This document shows, piece by piece, positions 36,770 to 45,728 of a stretch of DNA of 64,000 bases (position 1 is its first letter; each line of letters begins with the position of its first letter). The notes under the pieces were generated by a model. That model did not search any database and was not told the origin of the DNA. It saw only the letters and a list, made by a program, of their open reading frames with translations. Position numbers and translations under genes: made by a program. Source of the DNA: an uncultured Bacteroidales bacterium (GTDB lineage: Bacteria > Bacteroidota > Bacteroidia > Bacteroidales > Bacteroidaceae). Location of the stretch: positions 107,962 through 171,961 of the forward strand of contig CADAJS010000001.1 in assembly GCA_902788315.1 (NCBI GenBank). The letters run 5' to 3'.

Positions 36770-37840
36770 TCAGTGGAAGCGGATCTGCATCTGGCACATG
36801 ACGGCGTGACAGTCATCATGTATGAAAGCATTGCCCGCCGTATAGGCACTCTTATAGACATACTGCACCTGCAAGCGACACTTCTGGTAAAACCAGTACT
36901 GGAAGCCTGCAATCGCCTTGTGCTGGTCCATATTGAGGTCGGTATTGAAATTAAAGAAGTCATAGGAAGCCACGAAATCACACTTCGTCTCCCCCAGGGG
37001 AACGGCTCCCGTTATATATGCACCCCGGCTCAGCGCACTGCCATCCTTGCCTTCAAGGTATTCACCATGTGCGTTGAAAGCCTTGCTCTTATAGTCAAAT
37101 CCTATGGTCCAACGGTTACGCCGGTAGTTCTGCCCCACCTGAATCGCAAGGTTATACACCGATGTGGCCACGGCATGGCCTCGGCCGATTTGACCTGTCG
37201 CCACCAGATTCAGTCCCTCCATCGGGCGGTATTCCAGACGTCCGATAAAGTCTTTCTCCGGGTTGCGGTCCTTGCGGTTGATACCTTGGCCGTTCATCAC
37301 ATCAAGTTCGTAACGCAGTTTTCCGTTGTCAGTCTCTCCATAGACAGAAATACCGAGGTCGCGTCCGTATTGTACGCCCAGCAGCGGATCACTGCCGCAT
37401 CCGGTGAGATACGTGACGCCCTCAGAATATACATCAATGGCCTCCATAGCTGTCGGTGAGAGCGGGTTCTCTATGGATAGGCCATTCTTGAACTGCCCGA
37501 GACGCACGGTCAGGGCCTTGTTCCTTGTCAGTCGGTAGTTGGTGTAATACTCCTGTACCACGCTCGAGAAGTCGTGCATGAACAGGAACGACCAGCGGTC
37601 GGTAATGCGGGCATCAGCCCAGAAGAGTACACGCTTTATCTCAAACGTGTTCGTGTCGTCGCTGCCCTGATGGGTATAATTGAACCCACCCTGTGCATAG
37701 CCATGCAGCTGGATGCGTTCTGCAAGATCGCGTTTCCAGTCTTTCCCTTCATCGGGAGTCGGTTGTCCCATTGCGGCAGTGCTGCTGAAGACTGCCAGGG
37801 CCACGGCAAGCGTAGCCTTCTGCCAAATGATTCGTTTCAT
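36770..37840 (-). CDS. Outer-membrane porin, phosphate-selective OprO/OprP-like
   Basis: 356 residues with a signal peptide ending near AAMGQ. The mature protein has alternating beta-strand pattern: IQLHGYAQGGFNYTHQG, FEIKRVLFWADARITDRWSFLFMHDF, TVRLGQFKNGLSIENPLSP and later amphipathic strands to the end. This matches the porin O/P family, commonly 16-stranded. It heads the operon with the SSS symporter, so it probably admits the acid substrate through the outer membrane. Whether it carries phosphate or aromatic acids cannot be decided from sequence. Confidence 0.75.
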   Translation of the reverse strand: MKRIIWQKATLAVALAVFSSTAAMGQPTPDEGKDWKRDLAERIQLHGYAQGGFNYTHQGSDDTNTFEIKRVLFWADARITDRWSFLFMHDFSSVVQEYYTNYRLTRNKALTVRLGQFKNGLSIENPLSPTAMEAIDVYSEGVTYLTGCGSDPLLGVQYGRDLGISVYGETDNGKLRYELDVMNGQGINRKDRNPEKDFIGRLEYRPMEGLNLVATGQIGRGHAVATSVYNLAIQVGQNYRRNRWTIGFDYKSKAFNAHGEYLEGKDGSALSRGAYITGAVPLGETKCDFVASYDFFNFNTDLNMDQHKAIAGFQYWFYQKCRLQVQYVYKSAYTAGNAFIHDDCHAVMCQMQIRFH

Positions 37841-38041
37841 AGTTTTTTACTCCATTTAGGTATTAATAATAAAACAACCGATGTAAAGGTACGCAAAATA
37901 AATGGAACGAAGTCACGAAATACCGTAATTTCTTTTAATATTTCTCATTTTTCGCACAAACTGCTTACATTTTATCACTCCACAGCCCGCGATGTGCAAA
38001 AAAATATGAGCGATGTATTATGAATTGTGGATTAAAAGCAC

Positions 38042-38049
38042 TACCTTTG
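38042..38049 (+). promoter_or_regulatory. -7 promoter element of mtn-luxS
   Basis: TACCTTTG 42 bp before the mtn ATG; -33 element unclear. Confidence 0.45.
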
Positions 38050-38091
38050 CACCGTCTTACGCGCGTACATATATTATATATAGGAAAGGTA

Positions 38092-38775
38092 ATGAAGATT
38101 GGTATTCTAACAGCCATGAGCGTGGAGTTCCGCCAGGTGGCAGCAATGCTCTGCGAGACAGAATCTATCCAGCATGGTCCACAGCAGTATCTGACGGGCA
38201 CGCTGGGGCGTAACCAGATAGTCCTGCTGCAATGCGGCATCGGAAAAGTGAATGCCGCGATGGGGGTCACAGACCTCATCCTGCACTTCCAGCCCGACTG
38301 CATCATCAGCACGGGCGTGGCAGGCGGCATCGACACGTGCCTACGTGTGATGGATGTGGTAGTGGGACGCGCGACATGCTACCACGACGTGTGGTGTGGC
38401 GATGGGTGCGACCCAGGCCAAGTGCAGGGTTTGCCCATGAGCTTCACGGGAGATGCCCGGCTGTTGGCTGCAGCCACCGGCATCAAGACACAGGTGAACA
38501 TCGTTCCTGGAATGATATGTACCGGCGACCAGTTCATCACCAGCCACGACGAGCTGAAACGCATCAAGGGCCAGTATCCCGAGGCACTGGCCGTAGATAT
38601 GGAGAGCGCAGCCATCGCCCAGGTGTGCCATCTGTACGGCATACCCTTCCTGAGCTTCCGCATTATCAGCGACACGCCGGGTGCCGAAGCCCACTTCGAC
38701 CAATATCTGGACTTTTGGGCCACCATGGCCGACCGCAGTTTCACCGTCACGAAAGCGTTCCTCGAGTCCATCTAA
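38092..38775 (+). CDS. mtn: 5'-methylthioadenosine/S-adenosylhomocysteine nucleosidase
   Basis: 227 residues from ATG 38092 (MKIGILTAMSVEFRQV); the in-frame upstream ATG overlaps the promoter. Nucleoside phosphorylase fold: GIGKVNAAMGVTDLI, STGVAGGID, DMESAAIAQVCHLY (Met-Glu that binds ribose) and RIISDTPG with the catalytic Asp. It hydrolyses S-adenosylhomocysteine and methylthioadenosine to adenine and thioribosyl products. 21 bp before luxS, the next enzyme of the pathway. Confidence 0.9.
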   Translation: MKIGILTAMSVEFRQVAAMLCETESIQHGPQQYLTGTLGRNQIVLLQCGIGKVNAAMGVTDLILHFQPDCIISTGVAGGIDTCLRVMDVVVGRATCYHDVWCGDGCDPGQVQGLPMSFTGDARLLAAATGIKTQVNIVPGMICTGDQFITSHDELKRIKGQYPEALAVDMESAAIAQVCHLYGIPFLSFRIISDTPGAEAHFDQYLDFWATMADRSFTVTKAFLESI

Positions 38776-38796
38776 AGAAAAACATCCCTTATTAAT

Positions 38797-39291
38797 ATGG
38801 AAGTCATACAAAGTTTCACTATCGACCACACTCACTTGAAGCCTGGCATCTACGTGTCACGTGAAGACAGAGGTTTCACCACCTTCGACCTGCGCATTAC
38901 CGAACCGAACAAGGAACCAGCCGTTGCTCCTGCTGCCATGCATAGCCTGGAACACCTCATGGCCACATGGTTCCGCAACAGCGAGGCCAAGGACGATGTG
39001 GTTTACGTCGGGCCCATGGGCTGCCTCACCGGCATGTACATCATCATGACAGGGACATATACAGTGGAGGACATGCGCCGACTCACCATAGAGTGTCTCC
39101 AGTGGATTCTCACGCAGGACAGCGTGCCTGCCACAGAGCCACAGACCTGCGGCAATTACCTGCTCCACGACTTGCCCATGTGTAAATGGGAAAGTGCCCG
39201 TTATCTCGACCGCCTGCAGCACGACTTCCACTGCGAGTACACCAAACTTCAAGTCACGCTCGATGACGGAATGCTGTTTGCCGACGCATAA
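38797..39291 (+). CDS. luxS: S-ribosylhomocysteine lyase
   Basis: 164 residues, full length. MHSLEHLMATWFR carries the HxxEH zinc motif. VVYVGPMGCLTGMYII supplies the catalytic Cys, and the downstream HDLPMCKWESARYL segment is conserved in LuxS. Reaction: S-ribosylhomocysteine to homocysteine and 4,5-dihydroxy-2,3-pentanedione, the AI-2 precursor. Operon with mtn gives the complete two-step activated-methyl-cycle detoxification. Confidence 0.95.
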   Translation: MEVIQSFTIDHTHLKPGIYVSREDRGFTTFDLRITEPNKEPAVAPAAMHSLEHLMATWFRNSEAKDDVVYVGPMGCLTGMYIIMTGTYTVEDMRRLTIECLQWILTQDSVPATEPQTCGNYLLHDLPMCKWESARYLDRLQHDFHCEYTKLQVTLDDGMLFADA

Positions 39292-39348
39292 TTGCGGGTA
39301 CACTGGAAACGCACGACCCATCCCACGAATTAACTCCCCCCAACCGTG

Positions 39349-40272
39349 ATGTCCGGCGAATTACTATCTTTGCTGGTGGCCCTGATGTGGACCTTCACGG
39401 CGCTCTTTGCCGAGGTGGCAAGCCGACGGCTGGGTGCGCTGACGCTGAATGTCTGGCGTATGATCATCACGCTCATGCTGCTGGCTCTGACGCTGTGGTT
39501 CACATGCGGCAGTCCGTGGCCCCAACATGTGCCGCCCACGGCATGGGCGTGGCTGCTGGGCAGCGGATTCATGGGATTCGTCTTTGGCGACTATTGCCTC
39601 TTCAACAGCTATCTGCTCATCGGAAGCCGTTTCGGACAACTCTTTATGACACTAGCCAGCCCCTTTGCAGCCCTCACGGCCTGGATGCTGATGGGCGAGC
39701 ACATGTCGCCGCTGGCTCTACTGGGCATGATGGTGACCCTCTGCGGTATCAGCATCTCCATTCTGGGCAAGGACGAGGGCGGGCACCGACGGGTGAAGCT
39801 CCCGCTGCGCGGCGTGCTGCTGGGCATCGGAGCCGGCATGGGGCAAGGCGTCGGATTGGTTTTCAGCAAGATGGGACTAAACGCATACGAAGCTGTATTG
39901 CCTGCCACAGCCACCGACGTTCAAACGATGATGCCCTTTGCCGGCACCATGATTCGTGCCATGATGGGCCTTCTGGGCTTTGGCGCCGCACTTCTGTGGA
40001 CTCGTCAGTCCGGCACGATGCCCCGCCTGTGGCACGACCGCCGCGGTGCACTGGCCGCGATGGGCACCATTCTGCTGGGACCCTTCCTCGGTGTCAGCCT
40101 CAGCCTCAAGGCCGTAGATATGACGCACGCCGGGGTGGCGCAGACGCTTATGGGCCTCACGCCAGTCTTCATTCTATGGCCCGCCCACCTGCTCTTCGGC
40201 ACCCGAATTACATGGACAGAAGTGCTCGGAGCAGTCATTGCAGTAGCCGGCGCATCACTTTTCTTCCTCTAA
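39349..40272 (+). CDS. EamA-family (DMT) transporter
   Basis: 307 residues from ATG 39349 (GTG one codon earlier also possible). Ten hydrophobic segments in two EamA halves (about 5-140 and 155-300), the second starting GVLLGIGAGMGQGVGLVF. Family knowledge: inner-membrane exporters of amino acids or other metabolites; substrate unknown. Transcribed with mtn-luxS, 57 bp downstream. Not closely similar to the second EamA protein at 41580. Confidence 0.8.
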   Translation: MSGELLSLLVALMWTFTALFAEVASRRLGALTLNVWRMIITLMLLALTLWFTCGSPWPQHVPPTAWAWLLGSGFMGFVFGDYCLFNSYLLIGSRFGQLFMTLASPFAALTAWMLMGEHMSPLALLGMMVTLCGISISILGKDEGGHRRVKLPLRGVLLGIGAGMGQGVGLVFSKMGLNAYEAVLPATATDVQTMMPFAGTMIRAMMGLLGFGAALLWTRQSGTMPRLWHDRRGALAAMGTILLGPFLGVSLSLKAVDMTHAGVAQTLMGLTPVFILWPAHLLFGTRITWTEVLGAVIAVAGASLFFL

Positions 40273-40274
40273 AA

Positions 40275-40306
40275 TTTGGTCAATCCAGAGAGAAGTTGTA
40301 ATTTTG
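40275..40306 (+). promoter_or_regulatory. Promoter of tRNA-Ser
   Basis: TTTG at 40275-40278, a 20-bp spacer, TAATTTTG at 40299-40306, 15 bp before the tRNA 5' end. Confidence 0.65.
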
Positions 40307-40321
40307 CAGCCGAAAACGTCC

Positions 40322-40408
40322 GGAGAGATGCCAGAGTGGACGAATGGACCGCACTCGAAATGCGGCGTACGGGTGACTGTACCGGGGGTTCGAATCCCTC
40401 TCTCTCCG
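40322..40408 (+). tRNA. tRNA-Ser (anticodon CGA)
   Basis: A class II tRNA of 87 nt. Acceptor GGAGAGA/TCTCTCC with discriminator G. The anticodon stem CGCA/TGCG-type encloses loop CTCGAAA, giving CGA (reads UCG). A long variable arm (CGTACGGGTGACTGTACC) and T arm GGGGGTTCGAATCCCTC follow. CCA not encoded. Confidence 0.93.
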
Positions 40409-40419
40409 CCTCGAAAACG

Positions 40420-40443
40420 AAAGGGAACCGCATGGTTTCCTTT
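40420..40443 (+). terminator. Weak hairpin after tRNA-Ser
   Basis: 10-bp stem AAAGGGAACC/GGTTTCCTTT (one G-T pair), loop GCAT, followed by ACTATTA instead of a clear T-run. Confidence 0.45.
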
Positions 40444-40573
40444 ACTATTATATGAACAGGTTGTCAAACGCAAGCCATGGGATGAATTAAGAAAAGAAAG
40501 TTAATTTGCATTCGAAAGCCTGTAAGGGTGGAATCCGCTGCCCACAAGAACAAACTATTTTGGTAGATAAAAT

Positions 40574-41563
40574 ATGGCCAAATTTATTTTCATACTCAGT
40601 CTTATCGTCTCCCTCTTTTGGCTATTGCTCCCGCAGGTGGTCTTCGTCGTGTCATGGCTCGTGGCCCGCATATTCCATCTCTCGCTTCCATGGCGCCCCT
40701 TTGCATGGGCGGGCGTGGCGTTGCTTGCCCTGTGGTGGGCCATGTTCCTGTATGGCAACCGCATCGGACGATTCCGCAACGAGGTGAAGGAGATGGACTA
40801 TACCCACACGTCGGTGCCAACGGCATTCGACGGCTACCGCATCGTGCATATCAGCGACCTGCACCTCGACGGATGGCGCGGCCAGGCCGGCAAGCTACAG
40901 CGTGCAATAGAGCATATCAACGACCTGCATCCCGACCTCATCGTCTTCACCGGTGACCTGGTGTCCTTTGATTTCCACGAGTTGGAGCCACTGGCCGATG
41001 TGCTGAAAGCGATGCATGCGACAGACGGCGTGGTAAGTATCCTGGGCAATCACGACTATGACCCCTATGCACCGGGCCTCTCGCCGCGCGAACGGCAAGC
41101 ACGTGTCGACACACTGGCTCACATGCAGCGCCATCTGCTGGGCTGGCACCTGTTGCTCAACGAGCACATGATCATCCGGCGCGGCACGGACAGCCTGGCC
41201 ATACTGGGAGTGGAAAATCAGAGCTGCGGAGCCCACCAGGTGATCCGACGCGGCGACCTACACCGCGCCATGCAAGGCACCGACGGCATGTTCCGCATCC
41301 TACTCAGCCACGACCCCTCACATTGGCGAGCCGAGGTGCTGGGACAGACAGATATTCCGCTCACACTAAGTGGCCACACGCATGCCATGCAGTTTCGCAT
41401 ACTGGGTTTCACGCCCAGCCGATGGGTGTACCCCGAATGTGACGGACGCTACGACGAGCAGGGACAGACGCTCTACGTGAACATCGGACTGGGCGGCACA
41501 CTGCCCATGCGCATCGGGGCCACGCCCGAGATTACCCTGATTACGCTCCGCTCGCACAATTAA
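40574..41563 (+). CDS. Membrane-anchored calcineurin-like metallophosphoesterase
   Basis: 329 residues: one or two N-terminal transmembrane helices (about 3-30 and 44-62), then the metallophosphoesterase domain with ISDLHLDGW, VFTGDLVSF, GNHDYDPY, LLSHDP and LSGHTHAMQ, the complete set of di-metal ligands. Family knowledge: members hydrolyse phosphodiesters such as UDP-diacylglucosamine or phospholipids (YaeI-type); substrate unknown. 16 bp before the second EamA gene. Confidence 0.85.
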   Translation: MAKFIFILSLIVSLFWLLLPQVVFVVSWLVARIFHLSLPWRPFAWAGVALLALWWAMFLYGNRIGRFRNEVKEMDYTHTSVPTAFDGYRIVHISDLHLDGWRGQAGKLQRAIEHINDLHPDLIVFTGDLVSFDFHELEPLADVLKAMHATDGVVSILGNHDYDPYAPGLSPRERQARVDTLAHMQRHLLGWHLLLNEHMIIRRGTDSLAILGVENQSCGAHQVIRRGDLHRAMQGTDGMFRILLSHDPSHWRAEVLGQTDIPLTLSGHTHAMQFRILGFTPSRWVYPECDGRYDEQGQTLYVNIGLGGTLPMRIGATPEITLITLRSHN

Positions 41564-41579
41564 CCTCTTCTCCTCTTGC

Positions 41580-42458
41580 ATGTACTGGTTTCTGGCTTTC
41601 TTCTGTGTCATCGTTTGGGGGACCACCTTCATCTCCTCGAAGGTGCTCCTGCTCCACGGCCTGGACCCAGAGGAAATCCTGCTGCTCCGCTTCGGGCTGG
41701 CCTACGTGTGCCTGCTGCCCTGCTATCACAGGCAGATATGGTTGCCGTGGCGGCAGGAATTATGGATGATTCTGCTGGGCGTGCTGGGCGGCAGCCTCTA
41801 TTTCATGACCGAGAATGCGGCGCTTCGCTACACGCTGGCCACCAACGTCAGCCTCATTGCCAGCCTGACACCGCTCTACACACTGGCACTCATGGCACTG
41901 TTCTACCGAGGTTACACACGCCTCACTCCCCGGCTGATAGCGGGTGTCCTCATGGCAGTGGCAGGCGTCTTCTGCGTTGTGATGAACGGACACATTCTGC
42001 TCCGCCTGAACCCGTTGGGCGACTTCCTGGCCCTGCTCTCTGGGCTGTGCTGGTCGTTCTACTCGCTGGCCTATAAGCATGTGGGAGACCGCTACCCCGC
42101 CCTGCTCATCACGCGCAAACTGTTCTTCTGGGGGCTGGTGACGGGCCTCCCCTTCATGCTCATCGGCCATCAAGCCAAGGACTACGTTGCCATCCTCAGC
42201 CAGCCCACAGTGGCCGGCAATCTGCTCTTTCTGGGCTTAGTGGCTTCGCTCGCCTGCTTTTTCGTATGGAATGTTGCCGTCAAGCATCTGGGCACCATTC
42301 GCACAAACAATCTCCTATATTTCAATCCACTGATCACATTGCTCACAGCTCACGCCGTCCTGGGTGAGCCGCTTACGTGGATGTCGCTTCTGGGCATGGT
42401 GCTAACCATCGTCGGTGTATGGTGGGCCACGGGACGCTCAAACGAGCCACAGGCATAG
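41580..42458 (+). CDS. EamA-family (DMT) transporter
   Basis: 292 residues with ten transmembrane segments. It starts WFLAFFCVIVWGTTFISSKVLL and has the second repeat near ALLSGLCWSFYSLAYKHV. Same family as 39349 but a separate lineage. Likely exporter of amino acids or related metabolites. Co-oriented and nearly adjacent to the phosphoesterase gene. Confidence 0.8.
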   Translation: MYWFLAFFCVIVWGTTFISSKVLLLHGLDPEEILLLRFGLAYVCLLPCYHRQIWLPWRQELWMILLGVLGGSLYFMTENAALRYTLATNVSLIASLTPLYTLALMALFYRGYTRLTPRLIAGVLMAVAGVFCVVMNGHILLRLNPLGDFLALLSGLCWSFYSLAYKHVGDRYPALLITRKLFFWGLVTGLPFMLIGHQAKDYVAILSQPTVAGNLLFLGLVASLACFFVWNVAVKHLGTIRTNNLLYFNPLITLLTAHAVLGEPLTWMSLLGMVLTIVGVWWATGRSNEPQA

Positions 42459-42469
42459 GCTGGCAGAGG

Positions 42470-42550
42470 GTGCACACTCCACCCTCGGGAAGAGCGTGCT
42501 CCATCTTCGGGAAGAGCGTGCTCCATCCTCGGGAAGAGCGTGCTCCGTTT
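42470..42550 (+). repeat. 22-bp tandem repeat with GAGCGTGCTC core
   Basis: Clear units with perfect palindrome-like cores at 42492, 42514 and 42536, separated by CATCTTCGGGAA-type spacers, plus a degenerate unit at 42470. The reverse complement matches the arrays at 19748 and 60643. Confidence 0.85.
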
Positions 42551-42670
42551 CCGGACGCTCCATGTCCTGCCATCTTCGAGAGAGAGAGAAACGTATGCAG
42601 GAAGGCTACGCAGCGTGAAGAAAATTGCCCAGCAACACATCTTTGCAACCGAGTTGCACGGAAAAGGCCG

Positions 42671-42678
42671 TACCTTTG
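42671..42678 (+). promoter_or_regulatory. -7 promoter element of the metal permease gene
   Basis: TACCTTTG, 23 bp before ATG 42702. Confidence 0.45.
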
Positions 42679-42701
42679 CATCGGAATTAAACGAAAGACG
42701 T

Positions 42702-43991
42702 ATGGAAAAGCTATTGAACATCCTCATGGAATGCTGGCGACTGCTCGGTGAGATGTCGCCCTATCTGCTGCTCGGCTTCCTGCTGGCAGGGCTGATGCAC
42801 GAGTTTGTCCCCTCGGGTCTGTACCGGAGGTATCTGGGTCACCGCAACCTGCGGTCCGTCATCTGGGCAGCCCTACTGGGCGTCCCCCTGCCGCTGTGCT
42901 CGTGCGGCGTGATTCCCACCGCCATGGCGCTGCGGCGTGAGGGAGCCAGCAAGGGCGCCACGGTCTCCTTCCTCATTGCCACTCCCCAGACGGGCGTGGA
43001 CAGCATCGTGGCCACGTACAGCCTCATGGGTCTGCCCTTCGCCCTCGTGCGACCCGTCGTAGCCTTCATCACAGCCATCTTTGGCGGAGCACTGGTGACG
43101 GCGTTTGAGCAGCCCGATGAGATACTCATTGCCCGCAAGACTACGCCGACAGACGAGCATCAGGAGAAGGAGCCGCTCCTCCACCGACTGCGCGAGGCTG
43201 TGGAATACGGCTTCATCGAGATGATGGAGGACATCGGGAAATGGCTGATCGTCGGACTCGTGGTAGCCGGACTCATCACGGCACTGGTGCCCGACGCATG
43301 GTTCACGGCCTTCCGCGACAACTCGCTCCTGAGCATCCTCTTCGTGCTGGTCTTTGCCATACCGATGTATCTGTGCGCCACCGGCAGTATCCCCATCGCC
43401 GTTGCTCTGATGATGAAAGGCCTGACACCAGGTGCCGGACTCGTCCTACTCATGGCGGGCCCAGCCAGCAACATGGCCAGCATCCTGGTCATCCGCAAGG
43501 TGCTGGGCAACCGCACGCTGCTTCTCTACCTCGCTGCCATCGTGGGTGGTGCCGTGCTCTTCGGCCTCGGCATCGACTATCTGCTGCCCCGCGAGTGGTT
43601 CACCTCAGCACTGACGGCACACGATGCCTGCTGCGACGAAGGGGCGGGGTGGTTCAGCACCTTCTGTACATGTCTGATGATCTGGCTCCTGATCAACGCC
43701 CTGTCTCCCATTAGACTTTGGAAGGGCCACAGCGGCCACTGTCACTGCCATGACCATGAATGTGCCTGCGAGGACCACTGCGAGACACGCCCCCAGACCA
43801 CATTCCGCGTGACGGGCATGCACTGCAACCACTGCGCTGCCAATACCGAAAAGGCAATACAGTCGGTGCCGGGTGTCGAGAGCGTCAGCGTATCGCTCGA
43901 TAGCGGCGAAGCACACGTGCAGGGCACGTTTGACGAGCAGGAAGTGCGCCGTGCAGTGGAAGAATTGGGCTTCAGGATTGACAAAATGTAA
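42702..43991 (+). CDS. SO_0444-type Cu/Zn efflux permease with C-terminal HMA domain
   Basis: 429 residues from ATG 42702; the 54-codon upstream extension covers promoter and repeats and was rejected. The permease part has two repeats: VPLPLCSCGVIPTAMALRREGAS in the first and AIPMYLCATGSIPIAVALMMKG in the second, with Cys residues likely at the metal path. A Cys/His-rich linker (GHCHCHDHECACEDHCE, about 345-361) leads to an HMA domain with GMHCNHCAANTEKAIQ (GMxCxxC). The domain order implies that a soft metal captured in the cytosol is handed to the permease for efflux. Confidence 0.85.
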   Translation: MEKLLNILMECWRLLGEMSPYLLLGFLLAGLMHEFVPSGLYRRYLGHRNLRSVIWAALLGVPLPLCSCGVIPTAMALRREGASKGATVSFLIATPQTGVDSIVATYSLMGLPFALVRPVVAFITAIFGGALVTAFEQPDEILIARKTTPTDEHQEKEPLLHRLREAVEYGFIEMMEDIGKWLIVGLVVAGLITALVPDAWFTAFRDNSLLSILFVLVFAIPMYLCATGSIPIAVALMMKGLTPGAGLVLLMAGPASNMASILVIRKVLGNRTLLLYLAAIVGGAVLFGLGIDYLLPREWFTSALTAHDACCDEGAGWFSTFCTCLMIWLLINALSPIRLWKGHSGHCHCHDHECACEDHCETRPQTTFRVTGMHCNHCAANTEKAIQSVPGVESVSVSLDSGEAHVQGTFDEQEVRRAVEELGFRIDKM

Positions 43992-44018
43992 GGAAGACAA
44001 TTATTTTTCGAGTTTTTC

Positions 44019-44049
44019 TTGGTTATGACAGACATTGTGTGTAACTTTG
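44019..44049 (+). promoter_or_regulatory. Promoter of gdhA
   Basis: TTGG at 44019-44022, a 19-bp spacer, TAACTTTG at 44042-44049, about 47 bp before the ATG. Confidence 0.6.
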
Positions 44050-44095
44050 CCCTATGAGAGACGTGACATAATGTCAAACCTAAAACATACATACG

Positions 44096-45433
44096 ATGAA
44101 TATCCAAAACATCATGGCCCAGCTGGAGGCCAAACATCCGGGAGAAAAGGAGTACCTGCAAGCCGTACACGAAGTGCTGCTCTCCATCGAGGACGTGTAC
44201 AACCAGCATCCCGAGTTTGAACGAGCCAAGCTCATTGAGCGACTGGTGGAACCCGAACGTATCATCACCTTCCGCGTACCCTGGGTGGACGATAAGGGAC
44301 AGGTCCAGGTGAACCTTGGCTACCGCGTACAGTTCAACAGTGCCATTGGCCCCTACAAGGGAGGCCTGCGCTTCCATGCCTCGGTAAACCTGAGCATCCT
44401 GAAGTTCCTGGGCTTCGAGCAGACGTTCAAGAATGCCCTGACCACCCTTCCCATGGGTGGCGGCAAAGGCGGAAGCGACTTCTCGCCACGCGGCAAGAGC
44501 GACGCCGAGGTGATGCGTTTCTGCCAAGCCTTCATGAGCGAGCTGTTCCGCTATGTGGGACCGGAGACAGACATCCCAGCCGGCGACATCGGAGTCGGTG
44601 CACGCGAGATTGGCTACCTCTTCGGTGAATACAAGAAGCTGACACGCGACTGGAGCGGAGTACTCACAGGCAAGGGCCTCTCCTATGGCGGCAGTTTGGT
44701 ACGCCCCGAGGCCACCGGCTTCGGCGGACTATATTTCGTGCGCGAGATGCTGGCCGACAAGGGCATCGACATCAAGGGCAAGACCATTGCCATCAGCGGC
44801 TTTGGCAATGTGGCATGGGGTGCTGCCCGCAAGGCCACCGAGATGGGAGCCAAGGTAATCACCATCAGCGGACCAGACGGATACATACTGGACGAGGCCG
44901 GACTCGACGAGAAGAAGATCAGTTACATGCTGGAGCTGCGCGCCAGCGGCAACGACATCTGCCAGCCCTACGAAGAGGAGTTCCCCGGCTCGAAGTTCTT
45001 TGCCGGACGCCGTCCTTGGGAAGTGAAGTGCGACATTGCCCTACCCTGCGCAACCCAGAACGAGCTGAATGGCGACGATGCACGACAGCTCATCCAGAAC
45101 GGATGCATCTGCGTGGGCGAAATCTCGAACATGGGCTGCACACCCGAGGCCATCGACGCATTCATCGAGGCCAAGATGCTCTACGCGCCGGGCAAGGCCG
45201 TGAACGCCGGAGGCGTGGCCACCAGCGGACTGGAGATGTCGCAGAATGCCATGCACCTGAGCTGGTCGGCCGAAGAAGTGGACCAGAAACTGCACCACAT
45301 CATGCACGGCATCCACGAGCAATGCGTCAAGTATGGCACACAGCCCGACGGATATGTGAACTACGTGAAGGGCGCCAACATCGCCGGCTTCATGAAGGTT
45401 GCACAGGCCATGATGGCACAGGGCATCGTATAA
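44096..45433 (+). CDS. gdhA: NADP-type glutamate dehydrogenase
   Basis: 445 residues, typical of the hexameric NADP-dependent class. QVNLGYRVQFNSAIGPYKGG and LPMGGGKGGSDFSPRGKSD (catalytic Lys) in domain I. ISGFGNVAWGAARKATEMG is the dinucleotide-binding motif. ALPCATQNELNGDDA and AGGVATSGLEMSQN follow. Reaction: 2-oxoglutarate + NH4+ + NADPH to glutamate, the main ammonia assimilation route in many Prevotella. 12 bp before a small TPR gene. Confidence 0.95.
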   Translation: MNIQNIMAQLEAKHPGEKEYLQAVHEVLLSIEDVYNQHPEFERAKLIERLVEPERIITFRVPWVDDKGQVQVNLGYRVQFNSAIGPYKGGLRFHASVNLSILKFLGFEQTFKNALTTLPMGGGKGGSDFSPRGKSDAEVMRFCQAFMSELFRYVGPETDIPAGDIGVGAREIGYLFGEYKKLTRDWSGVLTGKGLSYGGSLVRPEATGFGGLYFVREMLADKGIDIKGKTIAISGFGNVAWGAARKATEMGAKVITISGPDGYILDEAGLDEKKISYMLELRASGNDICQPYEEEFPGSKFFAGRRPWEVKCDIALPCATQNELNGDDARQLIQNGCICVGEISNMGCTPEAIDAFIEAKMLYAPGKAVNAGGVATSGLEMSQNAMHLSWSAEEVDQKLHHIMHGIHEQCVKYGTQPDGYVNYVKGANIAGFMKVAQAMMAQGIV

Positions 45434-45445
45434 CCACACCATTCC

Positions 45446-45649
45446 ATGGACGAGCAAATCATACGACTGGCCATCCAGACACTCGATACCGAGATACAGA
45501 AAGAACCACAGAACGCCCGCCTCTACAAGGAGCGCGGGCGCCTGTATATGATGCTGGGTGAGAACGAGGCCGCCATCCAAGATATCCGCCACGCATCAGA
45601 CATCGACCCCTCACTCATGGAGCAGATTGAAGGAAAATATAGCATTTAA
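45446..45649 (+). CDS. Small TPR-like peptide
   Basis: 67 residues forming about one and a half TPR units (AIQTLDTEIQKEPQNARLYKERGRLYMMLGENEAAIQDIRHASDIDP). No signal peptide. It may bind or regulate a partner, possibly GdhA, with which it is very likely co-transcribed; this is inference from position only. Confidence 0.65.
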   Translation: MDEQIIRLAIQTLDTEIQKEPQNARLYKERGRLYMMLGENEAAIQDIRHASDIDPSLMEQIEGKYSI

Positions 45650-45669
45650 CACAAAAAGCTTTCAATTTA

Positions 45670-45701
45670 TTTGCCGGAAAGGGAGAAAAGATGTAACTTT
45701 G
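45670..45701 (+). promoter_or_regulatory. Promoter of the Phe/Tyr biosynthesis operon
   Basis: TTTG at 45670-45673, a 20-bp spacer, TAACTTTG at 45694-45701. Transcription should start near 45708, just before the leader peptide. Confidence 0.75.
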
Positions 45702-45728
45702 CAGCGAAATAAACGAAAATTGTAACAA

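Noticed and set aside
40304..40504. 66-codon open frame
   Set aside because: It runs through the whole tRNA-Ser gene and has no protein-like conservation.
42540..42701. 54-codon N-terminal extension of the metal permease
   Set aside because: It covers repeat units and the TACCTTTG promoter element. The permease fold begins right after ATG 42702.
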